Source of the DNA: Argyresthia goedartella
Lineage: Eukaryota; Arthropoda; Insecta; Lepidoptera; Argyresthiidae
Length of the DNA: 64,000 nt
Reading direction: 5' to 3'
Assembly (NCBI GenBank): GCA_949825045.1
Contig: OX463829.1
Location: 26,072,715 to 26,136,714, forward strand
Shown here one piece after another: positions 1 through 12,200 of this stretch. Within the stretch, counting starts at the first letter, position 1. Each line of letters opens with the position of its first letter. The notes under the pieces were generated by a model, which saw only the letters and a list, made by a program, of their open reading frames with translations, was not told the origin of the DNA and made no database searches. Both the position numbers and the translations under genes were made by a program.

Positions 1-1411
1 AGCTCGTCCGCCGGCCATAGCTATTGTTTGCGCGCTCGGTAACCAGTTTACCTTGCGCCATTCGCCTGGTCACTACAGGGTGATTGATTTTTTGACTGTC
101 TTTGTAGTCAAAGAACTGCTCTTTGAGGAGGCAATAGTTGACTTTGTCAGTGACTGGTAGTACTCCGCAGTGCCTAAAAAGTCGGAGATCATCGTCGTCA
201 TGGTTGTTTTTGATCTGAGTTGGGGCAATTATTTTAAGTAATCTAGTCTGTAGTTTTAGGATTAAGCTAAGGTATGTGCTATAAGTACGTCCGTAGCTGG
301 AGAGGCCGTAAGTTATTACTGAATCTCCTAGGGCATTGTAGAGCATTAGGCGAATTTTATATGGTATTCGATTCCTTATGATCCAAAAAACTGCCAGAAG
401 CGATCTCAGTTTATCACAAACGCGTTCTACGTGTGGACCCCAGTTGAACTTGCTGTCCATCACCAGCCCCAAGTATACGTGTGTGTCGACGTTTTCCACT
501 AGACCGCAGTCGCAGCTTCCAGCGTCGCAACTACTATGCATGCAGGCGTGGGAGTGGGCAACAATGCCAACCTCTGTCTTGTCCTTGCAGTAGGGAGACT
601 TTATGTGGAGTAGTTTGGTCTTCTGGGCGTTTAGAACCAGTCCCGCGTCATGGCACCATTTGGACAGGATGTTAAAATCGGCTTGTAGTTTGTTTTTGCC
701 ACAGTTACGTCCTTGTCAGCCACTATGAGACACGTATCGTCAGCAAATTGATAGGTGGTGCTCTGTTCAATTGGGATGCTCATGTCATTAACATATGTTA
801 GAAAATGTAGTGGCCCTAGGACCGATCCTTGGGCTGTACCTTGGCTAGTAATGATGTCTTCGCTCACTACTTGATCGATTTTGACATTATATTTACGTGC
901 TTCTAGGTAGTTTGTGCACCAACATAGCACAGGACCTCGAATGCCACAAGCGTCTAGTTTCGCCACTATTTTGGTGTGATCCAGAGTATCAAAAGCACGC
1001 GAAAAATCAATAAACAGAGCAAGGACTTTTTTTTTTATCATCTAAATGTGCGTTGATGTCGTCCGTAAATTTAGATAAAAGTATAGTCGTACTTTTTTTG
1101 GGTTGAAAGCCGAATTGATTGAGATTTAGTATGTCGTTATAATGGAAGAATTTATGTAGTTGTCCACAAACAAATTTTTCACAGATTTTATCTATTGAGG
1201 AAAGAAGTGTAATAGGACGGTAGTTGCTCATCTCGTTACGTTTGCCCCGTTTAAAGATTGGTCTCACGCACCCTTGTTTTAGTTCATTTGGATATAGACC
1301 CGTTTTTATACTCATGTTTATTAGATTAGATATTGCTAGGGAAACTCGGTCGTTTACTATGGGAATTTGTACATCACTGACTCTGCCATATTTTGCCATT
1401 GCCTGTGGCAT
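1..1411 (-). mobile_element. Non-LTR retrotransposon fragment A (reverse transcriptase)
   Basis: The - strand encodes blocks of a Jockey/CR1-group reverse transcriptase. A thumb-upstream segment (1411-1007) contains NYRPITLLSSIDKICEKF and a QFGF motif. It runs with a frame change into the palm: FIDFSRAFDTLDH, a GTAQGSVLGPL box and the FADDTC catalytic box (about 1041-650). A C-terminal connection domain follows in broken frames down to position 1, and the window edge cuts it off. Frameshifts and stops make it a dead copy. Clade assignment rests on motif style only. Confidence 0.8.
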
Positions 1412-1915
1412 TGCCCCAGAAAATTATACCGTATCTCATGGAGGATTCAACGAAGCCGTGGTACGCGGCAATTACGGCATCAGTGTTTACAGTCTTGGCG
1501 AGCATGTACAGGGCATACAAAAAGTGATTAAGATGTTTTTGTAATTTTTCGATATGAGTGTTCCAGGACATGTTGCGATCGATTTGTAAGCCTAAAAACT
1601 TAATAGTCTCTGTTTGTTCAATTTTTTTACCTAAATCATTTATATTGAATGTCAATTCTTGTTTACGCTCTAATGCAAATGTCATCAATTTCGTTTTGTC
1701 AAGATTAATTATAAGATTATTTTTACTAAGCCATTCATTTATACATTTCAAAGTATTATTTATGTCAATTTCATAGTTGTCAAGATTTTCCCCAACAAAT
1801 GTTACGGTACTGCCGTCAGCAAATAATACCATTGGGTGATGTATGGCTTTGGGAAAATTATTAATGTATATAATAAATAACAGGGGACCTAGTACACTCC
1901 CTTGAGGTACACCTT
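1412..1915 (-). mobile_element. Non-LTR retrotransposon fragment B (RT palm to C-terminus)
   Basis: A second, separate RT fragment on the - strand. It begins with a PQGSVLGPLLFIIYIN-type box near 1915-1870 and continues through NNLIINLDKTKLMTF and KFLGLQIDRNMSWNTHI to SMRYGIIFWGN at about 1420. It directly abuts fragment A, which starts at a more upstream RT region, so this is a junction between two elements. The expected FADDT box reads FADGST here, so the catalytic motif is damaged. Confidence 0.75.
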
Positions 1916-1959
1916 AATGTGCACAAGTATGTACACAAGTATGTAACAAAATTAATCGG

Positions 1960-2646
1960 TTTGTATATGTACTCTCCAAGTTGAGAAAAACCACGACTCA
2001 ACAAACAACACTGGCTGCATACCACGGTTATGTTGAATCAATACTTAGGTATGGTATAATTCTATGGGGAAATAGTACAGATTTCAGCAGAGCGTTCATC
2101 ATCCAAAAGGTATGTATACGGGCCATTGTGGGAGCTGAACCGCGGGAGTCGTGCAAACCGCCATTCCCTAAACTAAATATACTGCCATTACCGTGTTTAT
2201 ACATATTTGAAATCTGCAAATTCGTCCATCAAAACATAACTTTGTTCACAACAGCTGAACAAAAGTACCCAAGAAATACTAGGAAACCAAACAGACTAGT
2301 TCTTGATCACAAGCCACGAACCGCAAAATATCAAAATAATTGTTACGCAATGAGCGTCAAAATATATAACAAAGTACCAGATGACCTAAAACATCTACCA
2401 ACAAATCTCTTCAAACATAAGCTCTTATCGTGGTTACTGCAGCATAATTTGTATTCATTAAGTGAGTTTTTTATACTAAGAAATCAAAAGTAAATGACTA
2501 AAGTACTGTAAAAAATAATAATAATTTTATAACTAAAATATTTGCATGCTATATATGCTATATATAGTTGATTAAGGAACAACATGATATTTAAGAACTC
2601 TTACCACCTAAATCATAAGCAAATAAATGAATCTGAATCTGAATCT
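1960..2646 (+). mobile_element. Non-LTR retrotransposon 3' end, fragment C
   Basis: The + strand encodes the C-terminal domain of the same type of RT (YHGYVESILRYGIILWGN, then IIQKVCIRAIVGAEPRESC, ending LSEFFILRNQK, stop near 2493). It is followed by an AT-rich 3' UTR. The copy ends in a (GAATCT)3 tail at 2629-2646, typical of LINEs with a short repeat tail. Orientation is opposite to fragment B, which lies next to it. Confidence 0.75.
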
Positions 2647-2739
2647 AATGAATGTTTCTCATTTCAGAGCTGTATACAAGCTCTGTCTTTGTTTTTGGAC
2701 ATATTCTGTGAATTTGTGTTAATTGCGTGCGTTCGCTCA

Positions 2740-3060
2740 GGTATTATTTAAGTAGGTTTTGTACATTACCTCGAATGCCATAACTGCTTAGTTTATTTAG
2801 CAAAGTGTTGTGATCCACATAGTCAAATGCCTTTATAAGGTCCATGTTTCAGGTGTAGCTATATCAACATTTTTAATTATTTTGTATAAAAAGTCATATA
2901 CCGCCATATTAATATTTTTGTTTCTCCTAAATCCCTTCTGTTCATTCGTCAATATTTTATTAAATTCGAGATAATGATAAAGTTTGTTATAAATAACCTT
3001 TTCAAATATTTTTGAGAAAATAGGTATAAATACTGTCCTTCGGAAATGGGATCAGTAGGT
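2740..3060 (-). mobile_element. Non-LTR retrotransposon fragment D
   Basis: Reading the - strand gives IFEKVIYNKLYHYLEFN, then a degraded QKGFRR stretch, then IKAFDYVDHNTLLNKLSSYG. These match the finger/palm region of a Jockey/CR1-group reverse transcriptase. There are internal stops and a frame break near 2850. The downstream SINE at 3062 starts just beyond it. Confidence 0.6.
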
Positions 3061-3061
3061 G

Positions 3062-3280
3062 ATGTTTTGACGACCTCTGTGGTGTTGCGGACGAGGCTGT
3101 GTTGTTTCCCGCGCGACAGGTCCCGTGCTCTAATCCCGGCTGGAGAGCGAGAAAAATAAAACATAAAACAAAATCCTCAGGTCTTGGATGTTATTTGTGT
3201 GTGACGTCGCTGTTTCTGATTCCCACGATACCAGTATCCTAGTGTGAGGCCAGAAGCAATGTGTGCGCGGCGAATTGTGC
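3062..3280 (+). mobile_element. tRNA-derived SINE, copy 1
   Basis: It shares a head (GACCTCTGTGGTGTTG), a box-B-like region before CCGGCTGG, and a body with GTCTTGGATGTT, TGACGTCGCTGTTTCTG and TATCCTAGTGTGAGGCCAGA. Copies of the same layout lie at 7295, 14208 and 41550. Polymerase III promoter use is inferred from the tRNA-like head. The box B of this copy is degraded. Confidence 0.7.
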
Positions 3281-4680
3281 ATTTCGCCATAAGGAAATCA
3301 AATAAAACACTTAAACTACTTGTACTACACTTTTTGACAGCCGATATATACTTATATACAACTTTAATACGATCACTTGGTTAATAACTGTCAGTTAAGT
3401 ACACACACGTCGGCCATGTTAACAGTATTTAACTTTATTTAAACTTACAGCCAAATTCTGTGATTCGATACGCTGGACGCGTGCGTCACTCGTTTTCTTA
3501 ATTTGTACAGCTCGCGCCTTGTTTTCAGCTGAACGTGATTGTAGGATTATCATCTGTGTCTACTCGGGAGATGTCTCGGAAAATCAACCTAAGATTACAG
3601 GAGAAGGGGCCCCAAACTCGTGCCTTGTGCCAAATTATCGCGAACACTCGGTGAAAGGAAACTTTATCTTGCTTCTCAGGTACGGTGGGCAGAACATACA
3701 TGGAGTATACATCTAGTGAATTTCAAAAATCTTTCGTATTTACAGATGGTTCTCGCCTTTGCTTCATTCGTGCATTTGCCGGCTTATTTGAGAATAATTC
3801 GCAAAATGGTAACTTTCACGTAAATCATGTTTTATCGGCCGCTTATTCCCGAAATATGCTATGTGTATTTGGTATGTAGCCACATTCTTACTTTATTATT
3901 TACTTTGCTTTTCCATATTTGAGTTTTACCCGTGTTAGACTGTACCTAGTAACTTGGTTACTTGTCAGTCAGACCCTAACGACGAAACTTATGCAGTTTG
4001 TCTAACACTGTATACTACTTGGTTACCACCTTAAGTTGGCCCCTATACAGACTTCTAGGTTCGGACAAACATTGAAACTTAGGTCGGATCAGATTTGTTG
4101 GGCCATTCGAAAATTGCCAGTTGTTCGATTTCTGGATTTGTGAAACTACAAATGATCAAAGTTGTTTGAAATAACAAGCTACTAAATATACTTGCTAAAT
4201 CTAGTACTTCGCGGAAATATCCCAATTCAATATCATTTATTGATTGCATACTTATTCACTAAAATGTTATAATTGTAAATCGTAGCAAGCAAGTGCGTAG
4301 CAATTGACGAGCGCGTAGCATTTTCGTAGCACTAGCGTAATGCGTCTACGAAAATAGGTATGCAAGAAAAAACTTCTTGTATTAAATGAAAAAAATCTTT
4401 AGTCGCGCACACAAACACGCGCAGAAAAATATTTAAAAATAATTTTTAATCTACACATGAAAAGGGTAGAAACGCAAAAATGGACTCGACTCTTGAAATG
4501 AATTAGCCGAAAGGAAATAAAACGAAACGGGTTTTGAGTGAAAAGCCGGCAATTAACTTTTGCAATATTAATGGTTGGTAGATGCCCGGAGCAAGGATTG
4601 GCAGTAGTCTGGGCAGTGCGACAACAAGGAATATTGCTTTCCCTGGTTATACTTAAAAAAGGCTAGTATTTAATCGAACA
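3281..4680. other. Intronic sequence, nothing recognised
   Basis: Only short open stretches are present. The longest, around 3519-3879, contains a 27-codon ATG frame (MSRKINLRLQ...) without recognisable domains or codon-use support. I see no repeat family shared with the rest of the window. Confidence 0.4.
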
Positions 4681-4689
4681 TCAAAAATA

Positions 4690-4870
4690 CTGATTTTCAC
4701 AGCAAAAAAGGATCAGCAAAAACACTTTTTTTATGTTTTAAGTATTTTTGTTGTTCTTAAATGTTTAACCTAATACTTTACCCTTCACCTAAGCTACCGC
4801 AGTATCTTGCCCTGACATTTGCTGTGAAAATCAGTATATTTGCTGTGAAAATCAGTTTTTTTGATGTGCA
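4690..4870. repeat. Partial copy of the TGATCACC-type interspersed repeat
   Basis: The segment with TTACCCTTCACCTAAGCTAC matches, in reverse, the core found at 20165-20500, 40530-40865 and 54305-54660. It also holds a local duplication of TTTGCTGTGAAAATCAGTAT at about 4817-4856. Confidence 0.5.
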
Positions 4871-5435
4871 GTTTCATATTTCCCCTTAAAAATCATAAAA
4901 AAATTAGACATGATAATTTATTTTACAACAACTACATAGACCTATTTGCACAACCTTACATCTTTATCTTTTTATGCCTGCAAATAAACCGTTTACTTCA
5001 TAAAACGCACTGGGATCCGCCCTAGTTTTGAGTATCATCTGAATGTTGCCAGCACTATTTATTTTACCGACTGAGCTCTGAAGTGGGGAGTTAAATCACT
5101 TGTCTTTATTTGCCTCTGCACTCAAGCTTGACTGACTGTCGGTTCATTTTAATACGAGTTTTATTTTTTTCTAGTGCCATTTGAGAATGTTCCGTGCTAA
5201 CAGATTATCCTGTTCAGCTGAAAATGTTTTTGAAAATGCAGTGGAGTTCGGTTAGTACGACACCGCTTATAAGGACTTCTAACAGAGAATTTACTGACTA
5301 AAATCGTGAGGAAACCTTCATTTCTAAAAGTGGGTGCAACTGTGCCTCTGCCACCTCGTATAGGAAAAGGCGTAAAAATAGGTTTGATTAGAATTTTAAC
5401 TTACTATTGCTCATTATTGCCTATTATTAAACATG

Positions 5436-6312
5436 AAAACCGGCCAAGTGCGATTCGGACTCGCGCACGAAGGGTTCCGTACCACCGTCCCATGGTAGGG
5501 ATGGTGTGGAGTGAATAGTTTGGATTTTACATAGCAAAATTTTGTTTACAAAGTTAATGGTGCGGCTACTTTCACACTCCATGTGCGTAACGTATTGTAT
5601 TAGAATAAGAGATTATTGTAAATGAGTAATAAATAAATACAATACAATACAAACCAGGTGCATTCATAAGTTTGTATGTGGTTTTGAAAGAATTGTTGTA
5701 TCGGAGCCTCCTTAAATATTTATTTAAGTCTGTTTTTTAGGGTTCCGTTCCCGAAGGGTTCCAAACGGGACCCTATTACTAAGACTTCGCTGTCCGTCCG
5801 TCCGTCCGTCTGTCACCAGGCTGTATCTCAAGAACCTAGCTAGCTAGAGAGTTGAAATTTTCACAGATTATGTATTTCTGTTGCCGCTATAACAACAAAT
5901 ACTAAAAAACAGGATAAAAGAAATATTTAAGGGGGCTCCCATACAACAATTCTTTCAATACCACATACAAACTTATGGATGCACCTGGTTACGTACATGG
6001 AGTGTGAAAGTAACCGCACCAATAACTTTGTAAACAATATTTTGCTGTGTAAAATCCAAACTATTCACTCCACACTATCGCTTCCATTCAACGGTGGTAC
6101 GGAACCCTTCGTGCGCGATTCAGACTCGCACTTGACCGGTTTTTTATTTCTGTTTTATAGCGGCAAAGGAAATAAATCATTTGTGAAAATTTCAACTGTC
6201 TAACTATCACGGTTCATGAGTTACTGCCTGGTGACAGACGGACAGACAGACTGATGGACAGCGGAGTCTTAGTAATAGGGTCCCGTTTTTACCCTTTGGG
6301 TACGGGACCTTA
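5436..6312. repeat. Composite inverted-repeat element (lepidopteran interspersed repeat)
   Basis: Three pairs of inverted segments are visible: 5436-5612 with 5985-6152 (ends AAACCGGCCAAGTGCG and GACCGGTTTTTT), 5655-5735 with 5915-5988, and 5740-5900 with 6153-6312, which contains GTCCGTCCGTCCGTC and its complement. The sequence around GAAGGGTTCCGTACC recurs at 11040-11300 and in part at 8545-8720, 22190-22625 and 52560-52800. No coding capacity is seen. Confidence 0.7.
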
Positions 6313-6944
6313 TAAATGAATAACACTGCTGAATTGGCTTTTGAAGATGACCTATTTCTGCACCCACGAGGATCATGCAGTTTTATTATCGTTTAATCTA
6401 GCACGGCATACATCGTAACTTGAGCTAACAGGGTTTATTAAGTTTCTATTATAAACCGATGGTGTATGGAAAACTTATCGGAATATTCCAGCACAAACAT
6501 AGGGACGTCGTAAAAGGGGCGCTGAACCCGATACGTAGAGACGCTCCAGTCTGGGAAATCACATCGAATGCCGACGATAAATCGATGAAAATTTGATTTA
6601 CATATTGCTGAGATTTATAACTGTTATTCGAAAAACGAACAGCGGGAATAATTTAAAGGATTTGAGATTTATTTCGTGCCACGCCTTGTCATTTGTCTTG
6701 GCCTAGGGAGGTACCACTTTTAACAAGAGTGGTAAACACTTGGACACAGATACCATATAATGATATGTTTATGTGATAATTTAAATTTATAAGGGGGAAT
6801 AGCCCAACACCACTGCCCTGCATTGTCCCCCTGGGGGTACTAAGAGAACCTATCTAAATACAGTAAAATCTACCAAAACACGTGACATTGGCGAAAGTAA
6901 CCTAGTTGTTAGACCTACATTTTTTAAGAAATCCGTTTCCGACA
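6313..6944. other. Intronic sequence, nothing recognised
   Basis: No convincing coding segment, RNA gene or repeat shared with the window was seen. Confidence 0.4.
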
Positions 6945-7195
6945 AAATTCAAAATTCAAAAAGAGTTTATTTCCATAAGAGACACCTAGGTTACATTTGG
7001 AGAATGTCAAATCTTAAACTAACACATACATAAGATATAGGGAAATATAGAACTCAATTTGAATTCCGTCACCTCAATGTTTTAGATGCTGGAGGCAAAG
7101 AGGCGACTAGAAAACTCCAGCTTTATACGTTATTTTTACAGAATTAGAGCAAACACCTTCCCAAGCTTTTTTGTCTTCTACATAATATGATATTT
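6945..7195 (-). mobile_element. LINE 3'-end fragment
   Basis: It starts with a short repeated tail (AAATTCAAAATTCAAAAAGAG) and then matches almost base for base the 3' end of the LINE copy at 11735-11960 (GAGAATGTCAAATCTTAAAC, CTTCCCAAGC, TCTTCTACATAAT). The copy is truncated before any substantial RT sequence. Confidence 0.7.
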
Positions 7196-7294
7196 TGTAG
7201 TACTAGTAATATAGATGTATGATTAGATCGTCGTATAGATGTATCATTATTATTATTACTACCATCATATTCGAGTAATAGTTATGGTTAATGT

Positions 7295-7478
7295 AATTAA
7301 CGACCTCTGTGGTGTTGAGGTCGAGGCTCTTCCTCCCACGCGAGAGGTCCCTGGTTCGAATCTCGGCTGGGGAAGAAGAAGAAAAAACCCCTGGTCTTGG
7401 ATGTTTACATGTCTGTGACGTCGCTACTTCTGGTGCCCACGACACAGGGTATCCTAGTATGGGGCCAGAAACAATGTG
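7295..7478 (+). mobile_element. tRNA-derived SINE, copy 2
   Basis: The best-preserved head of the family: GACCTCTGTGGTGTTGAGG followed by a clear box B, GGTTCGAATC, near 7350. The body then has GTCTTGGATGTTTACATG, GACGTCGCTACTTCTGG and GTATCCTAGTATGGGGCCAG. Confidence 0.75.
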
Positions 7479-8098
7479 CTTAATGTAAATGTTATTTATT
7501 TGCTTCTTTATGAAGTTATAGTTATAGGGCTATGGCTGAAAGAAGATCAAGCATCTTATTTTATCAAGTTTTGTCAATTACATGAAATGTTGAAAAACTC
7601 CAACAAACATTTGTATCGATTCGCACTCGCTCGAAAGGGTGAACTCTTTGAAAATTTACAGCAATTTGGGCCGTAACCCTTTTGTAATAAGACCGAAGTT
7701 GTTGTAAAAGGGGTATGTAGCCAGCCAGTCTAGACTGTTATGACATTTGCAGTACCCTCTTCCATTAGTCCTACTTTGGGTTACTGACTCACTGTCTAGC
7801 CTGATTTTACCGGGAAGTCAGTGAATGTTTTAAATAAATAAATAGTCTTTAATTGCAGGATAGGAGCAATGTATCCTAACTACGTAAGCAGGCTTACACT
7901 CAACAGTAGGTTCAGTGACACTGATAACTATATTTATGTAGAAAGCATGTTTTGAGATCTCAAAAACGGCTCTAAAAATTTGTTTGAAACTTGCTATTTA
8001 GTAGCTTTTGGGGCAACAAATCGAGTTCGTTTGAATTGAGTTTTTCCGAGATTTCACGGATGATCAGAATATAATCTATAATTTTCTAACAGCCTGAA
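7479..8098. other. Intronic sequence, nothing recognised
   Basis: AT-rich sequence with only short open frames and no repeat family that I can link to another place in the window. Confidence 0.4.
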
Positions 8099-8099
8099 T

Positions 8100-8190
8100 A
8101 TAAGCGATAGCTCAGTGCGATGAAAGCATTAGAATTGCGTCTCGCAGGTCGAGGGTTCTATTCCCGATGCGATCAAACCTTTTAGCATTT
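8100..8190 (+). repeat. tRNA-like SINE head
   Basis: GCGATAGCTCAGT resembles box A and the D arm, and GGTCGAGGGTTCTATTCCCG resembles box B and the T arm, with near-tRNA spacing. The 5' and 3' ends do not form an acceptor stem, so a SINE head or decayed tRNA pseudogene fits better than a functional tRNA. Confidence 0.45.
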
Positions 8191-8544
8191 TGCGATATCC
8201 TTGTATCCTTTTGCAAACACCGACCAAAACTCGGTCACCCAGATATTTGTACTTATTTAACTTCAAAGGATCTTTTGTAAACAATATTCTTGGAAGGAAG
8301 CCTTAATTATTTGAGTTCACAATTTTGGATACTCTTATAGTAACAGGAAGTTATGTTGACGGAGGGGTTTGAATGCTCCTCAAAATATTTAGTTGGCTGG
8401 CTAATTGGTCTATATTGTAAGGTTTCTGCCGAGCGTTGTTTGTAGATATTGTGTAGATAACTAAGGAAATTCGACAGGCGCGCGATAGCGTTTAATTAGC
8501 GTATTCCTCAAAAATCCACGTAGTCCAGTGATGTAGCCGTTCGG

Positions 8545-8720
8545 AAAGGACAAACCGGAATCAATAACTAAGCCTCCTCTGTCCGTTTGTCCATCCGTCC
8601 GCCCGTTTTTCCGTCATATTTCCTTACTTCCTCATAGACCGTAATATGTCTATAAAGATGATTGATTACATTTTCACAGAATGATAATTTCTGTTACCGC
8701 TACAACAACAAATATTGAAA
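8545..8720. repeat. Fragment of the GTCCGTCCGTC interspersed repeat
   Basis: Contains GTCCGTTTGTCCATCCGTCC, then ATTTTCACAGA and TTTCTGTTACCGCTACAACA, matching the middle of the composite repeat at 5740-5900. Confidence 0.55.
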
Positions 8721-9069
8721 TGGTCCCAAAACAAAATAAATTATTTTTATTGCGTTCTTTCTTGTACTACGATTTGCGAGCAGACTCGAACTTGAGCGAA
8801 TTTTTCGTCTGTCCCGGCCGACATTCGTATTCGGAAACTCTCGCTTGCGAAAGGAATTACAGAAGCCGATGATGATAACAATGAACTATTTATTTGTATT
8901 TAGTACAAGTAATTTAATTAAAGAAACTGATGTAAACAAACATTTATACAAGTCATCCATTTTTCTTCCTCTCGCTTGACAGGCAGTGTCTCGAACCGCA
9001 ACGCCTCATAGGTCGTCCATATTTTAACTTTCTGACTGATTTCACAAAAACTGTCTCCTTTAACCGCAG

Positions 9070-9234
9070 GTGTCCACCGGCGGGGCGGAGCCGCAGGTGG
9101 CGGTGCTCTGCGAGGCCGGCGCGACCTACCACCCGCAGTACATGTCCGCTGCCGGCCGGTGGACTGCCGACCTGACCACCAAGCCGCGCAGCTGCCTGAA
9201 GGACAAGATGGAAATACTCGATTACTGCAAGAAG
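9070..9234 (+). CDS. Appl: Appl exon (E1, growth-factor-like subdomain)
   Basis: 55 codons, phase 0 at both ends, acceptor CCGCAG and donor AAG|GTGAGG. It encodes [17 protein letters not shown] at the start and ILDYCKK at the end, with Cys residues placed as in the APP growth-factor-like domain. It corresponds to vertebrate APP exon 2, which supports the view that everything upstream is intron 1. It is GC-rich against AT-rich flanks. Confidence 0.93.
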
Positions 9235-12200
9235 GTGAGGGCACTGCTTTTTCCCCGACTTAACCAGAATAAGGGTTTTTTTCTCACTTTCACCTCCTTC
9301 TTTCTTCTTTTTTTTATTGTCGCATCTTCTTCTTTCTACTTACTCTTTGTTTCTTCTTCTTTATTCAATTTCTTTCTTTTCATTTTTATTTCTTAATTAT
9401 TATTCTTGTCTCTTCTGCGATTTAATTATCATCTTCATCATCGTCTTTTTTCTACTCATTAATTTTTATTCTACCTACTTCTTTCTTCTTCTTCTTTCTT
9501 TCTCTTTTTTATCTTCTTTCTTCTTCATTGATTAGTTTTAACAGTGATCGAAAACATCGTCAGCCTTCATACAAAACAACCTTCATATCTCTCGCCTTCG
9601 GCTCGTTTCATAAACCCACTCTCGAGTTTTATGTATGTATCAGTTCTGTGAGAGGAAGGCATGATGGTGTTGTCCCTGGATTATTGTAATTGAATAATTG
9701 TTAAATTATTGTGAATTTTAATCTGAATCTATATTTATTGTATAATAAATTCTTGTCAATATTTTATAATGTATGTTTGTGTCGACTTGGTATTTGATGG
9801 AATGGCACAAACTAATAAAGTAAATAAATAAATTTAAAAAAAAAACAGTCACATAAACTACTATTTCGTTTTTATCTTAGTCGTGCACTGTGCAACAAAA
9901 ACAAATTGTTACTGTTTATAAAGTGAAAAAACTGTCTCCCAAGACACAGGTTATTCTAATTTGGGAGACAGAGAAACCTCCACCTAGGCTAGTTTTTAGG
10001 GTAACGCACCGAAGGGTGCCAACCGGGACCTGTCCATTGACCATTTAAGTAATCTTGAACATTGTAATATCCCTTTTTCGACAAAGTCGCTTTAACATGC
10101 TTTTTAAATTGCTCAAATGGCAATTTCAAAATCTCCAGAGGTATCTTATTATAGTAGAGAATGCACTGACCCTTGAAAGAATTGCTAACCTTCGCGAGTC
10201 TAAACAGGGGCGCACATAGTCTGTGATTATTTCTTAGGTTAACATTACACCTATCGCTCAGTTTGGAAAATGTAAGGTTCTTGCGTACATACATTATATT
10301 TTCGAAAATAAATTGACTAGCTACAGTTAATATGTTAATTTCTTTAAAAAGCTCTCTTAAAGAGTCTGTTCGTTTTTAATTATAAATTGCTCAAATAGCT
10401 CTTTTCTGTAAAATAAAAATAGTTTGAATATCCGCTGCTTTGCCCCACAACAAGACACCATAGGACATGACACTATGAAAGTTACTAAAATATACTAGCC
10501 TAGATGTAGCCACATCCATGTTTTGTCTGATGTTCCTAACAGCGTAAGCCGCAGAACTTAATTTACCAGCTAATTTATCTATGTGGGGTCCCCACTGCAA
10601 TTTGCTATCAATGGTTATGCCAAGAAACTTCGCATCATTTCCTAATTCTAATCTGCTGTTGTCTAACACTAAACTGGACTTGCCTGACATTTTAAAGAGA
10701 GAATTTGATACACTTGGTTTTACCAGCGTTTAACAATAAATTATTAACTGTGAACCAATTCAACGTTAAAGACAGTACACCATTAACATCTTCAAAATCT
10801 CCATTTTGTCTTTCAATTTTGAAGACCATTGAGGTATTATCAGCAACCAACACTATGTTAGTCAATTTCTCGACCATGAAAGGCAGATCGTTAATATATA
10901 GGTACCAGGAATAAGAAAGTGCCTAATATGGAACCTTGTGGAACGCCAATTTTTACACCCGATCCATCTTTTCATTTTCATTTTTACATCCGAGATTTAA
11001 CGCCGTTAACTTCTGCCTTTTGAATTCTATATAAATGTATAACAACAAATACAAAAAAAACAGAATAAAACAAAATATTTAAGGGGGCAATACAACAATT
11101 CTTTCAATAGCACATACAAACTAATAAATGCACCTGGTAGGTACATGGAGTATGGAAGTAACCGCACCAATTATTACAATAACTTTGTAAATAACATTTT
11201 GCTATGTTAAATCCAAACTATCTCCACACCATCCCTACCATTGTACGGTTGTACGGAAAGCTTCGTGTGCTAGTTCGACTCGCACTTGACCGTTTTTTGT
11301 TGGAAGATGAATTTATTATATTATTATATTATTAGACGTTGTATTTAAGTAATTGTGTATGCGGTCTATTATAGCAATTAGGGTTATCAGTATGTATTGT
11401 ATGTAGTATATATTCCTTGTAGTACTTATAGGGTTTTATTGTAGGCGTAGGTCTTCCCCCGCTCAACCATCACTTTTTCTACCCATCATGGATGGTTGTA
11501 AGAAATCTCTTGTTAGAGATAAGCTCGCCTTTCTACATGTTTTTTTTTATTGTAAGTTATCTGTATGTCTGTTTTGTGTAGCACAATAAATAAATTACGA
11601 ATTTACGAGATGCTACCACTGGAAATTGGAAGTTACATAGCTCATATCTTTATCAGACGTTCGAAAGGCATTCAACCGAGAAAGATATTATCTCTATTTA
11701 ACGCCACCAACGCCACGTCTGACACCGAGGCGTTAGCAAATTCAAATTCAAAAAGAGTTTATTTCCATAAGAAACACATAGGTAACATTTGGAGAATGTC
11801 AAATCTTAAACTAACACATGTAAATATAGAACTCAATTTGAATTCCGTCACCTCAATGTTTTAGATGCTGGAGGCAAAGAGGCGACTAGAAACCTCCAGA
11901 TTTATACGTAATTTTTTACAGAATTGGAGCAAACACCTTCCCAAGCTTTCTTGTCTTCTACATAATCTGATATTTTGTAGTAACCTTTTTTACATAAGTG
12001 ATTTTTAACAACATTTTTAAATTTATTTACAGACAATTCTTGTAACTCAGTCGGTATTTTGTTGTAAAAGCGAATACATTGCCCTTTAAAAGATACATTA
12101 ACCTTATGGAGCCTAGTAGTAGGTATAGCTAGTTTATTCCTATTTCTAGTGTTGACATTGTGCCTGTCGCTATTCTTAGGAAATTTATCAATATTTTTAT

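Noticed and set aside
5740..6312. GTCCGTCCGTCC runs as a CRISPR-like or telomeric array
   Set aside because: No spacer structure and not the insect TTAGG telomere unit; the runs are internal to an interspersed repeat.
8100..8190. Functional tRNA gene
   Set aside because: Box A and box B like words are present but the acceptor ends do not pair; a SINE head fits better.
9317..9535. Small hydrophobic protein encoded in the pyrimidine tract
   Set aside because: Phe/Leu/Ser-only composition reflects TTC/CTT low-complexity DNA.
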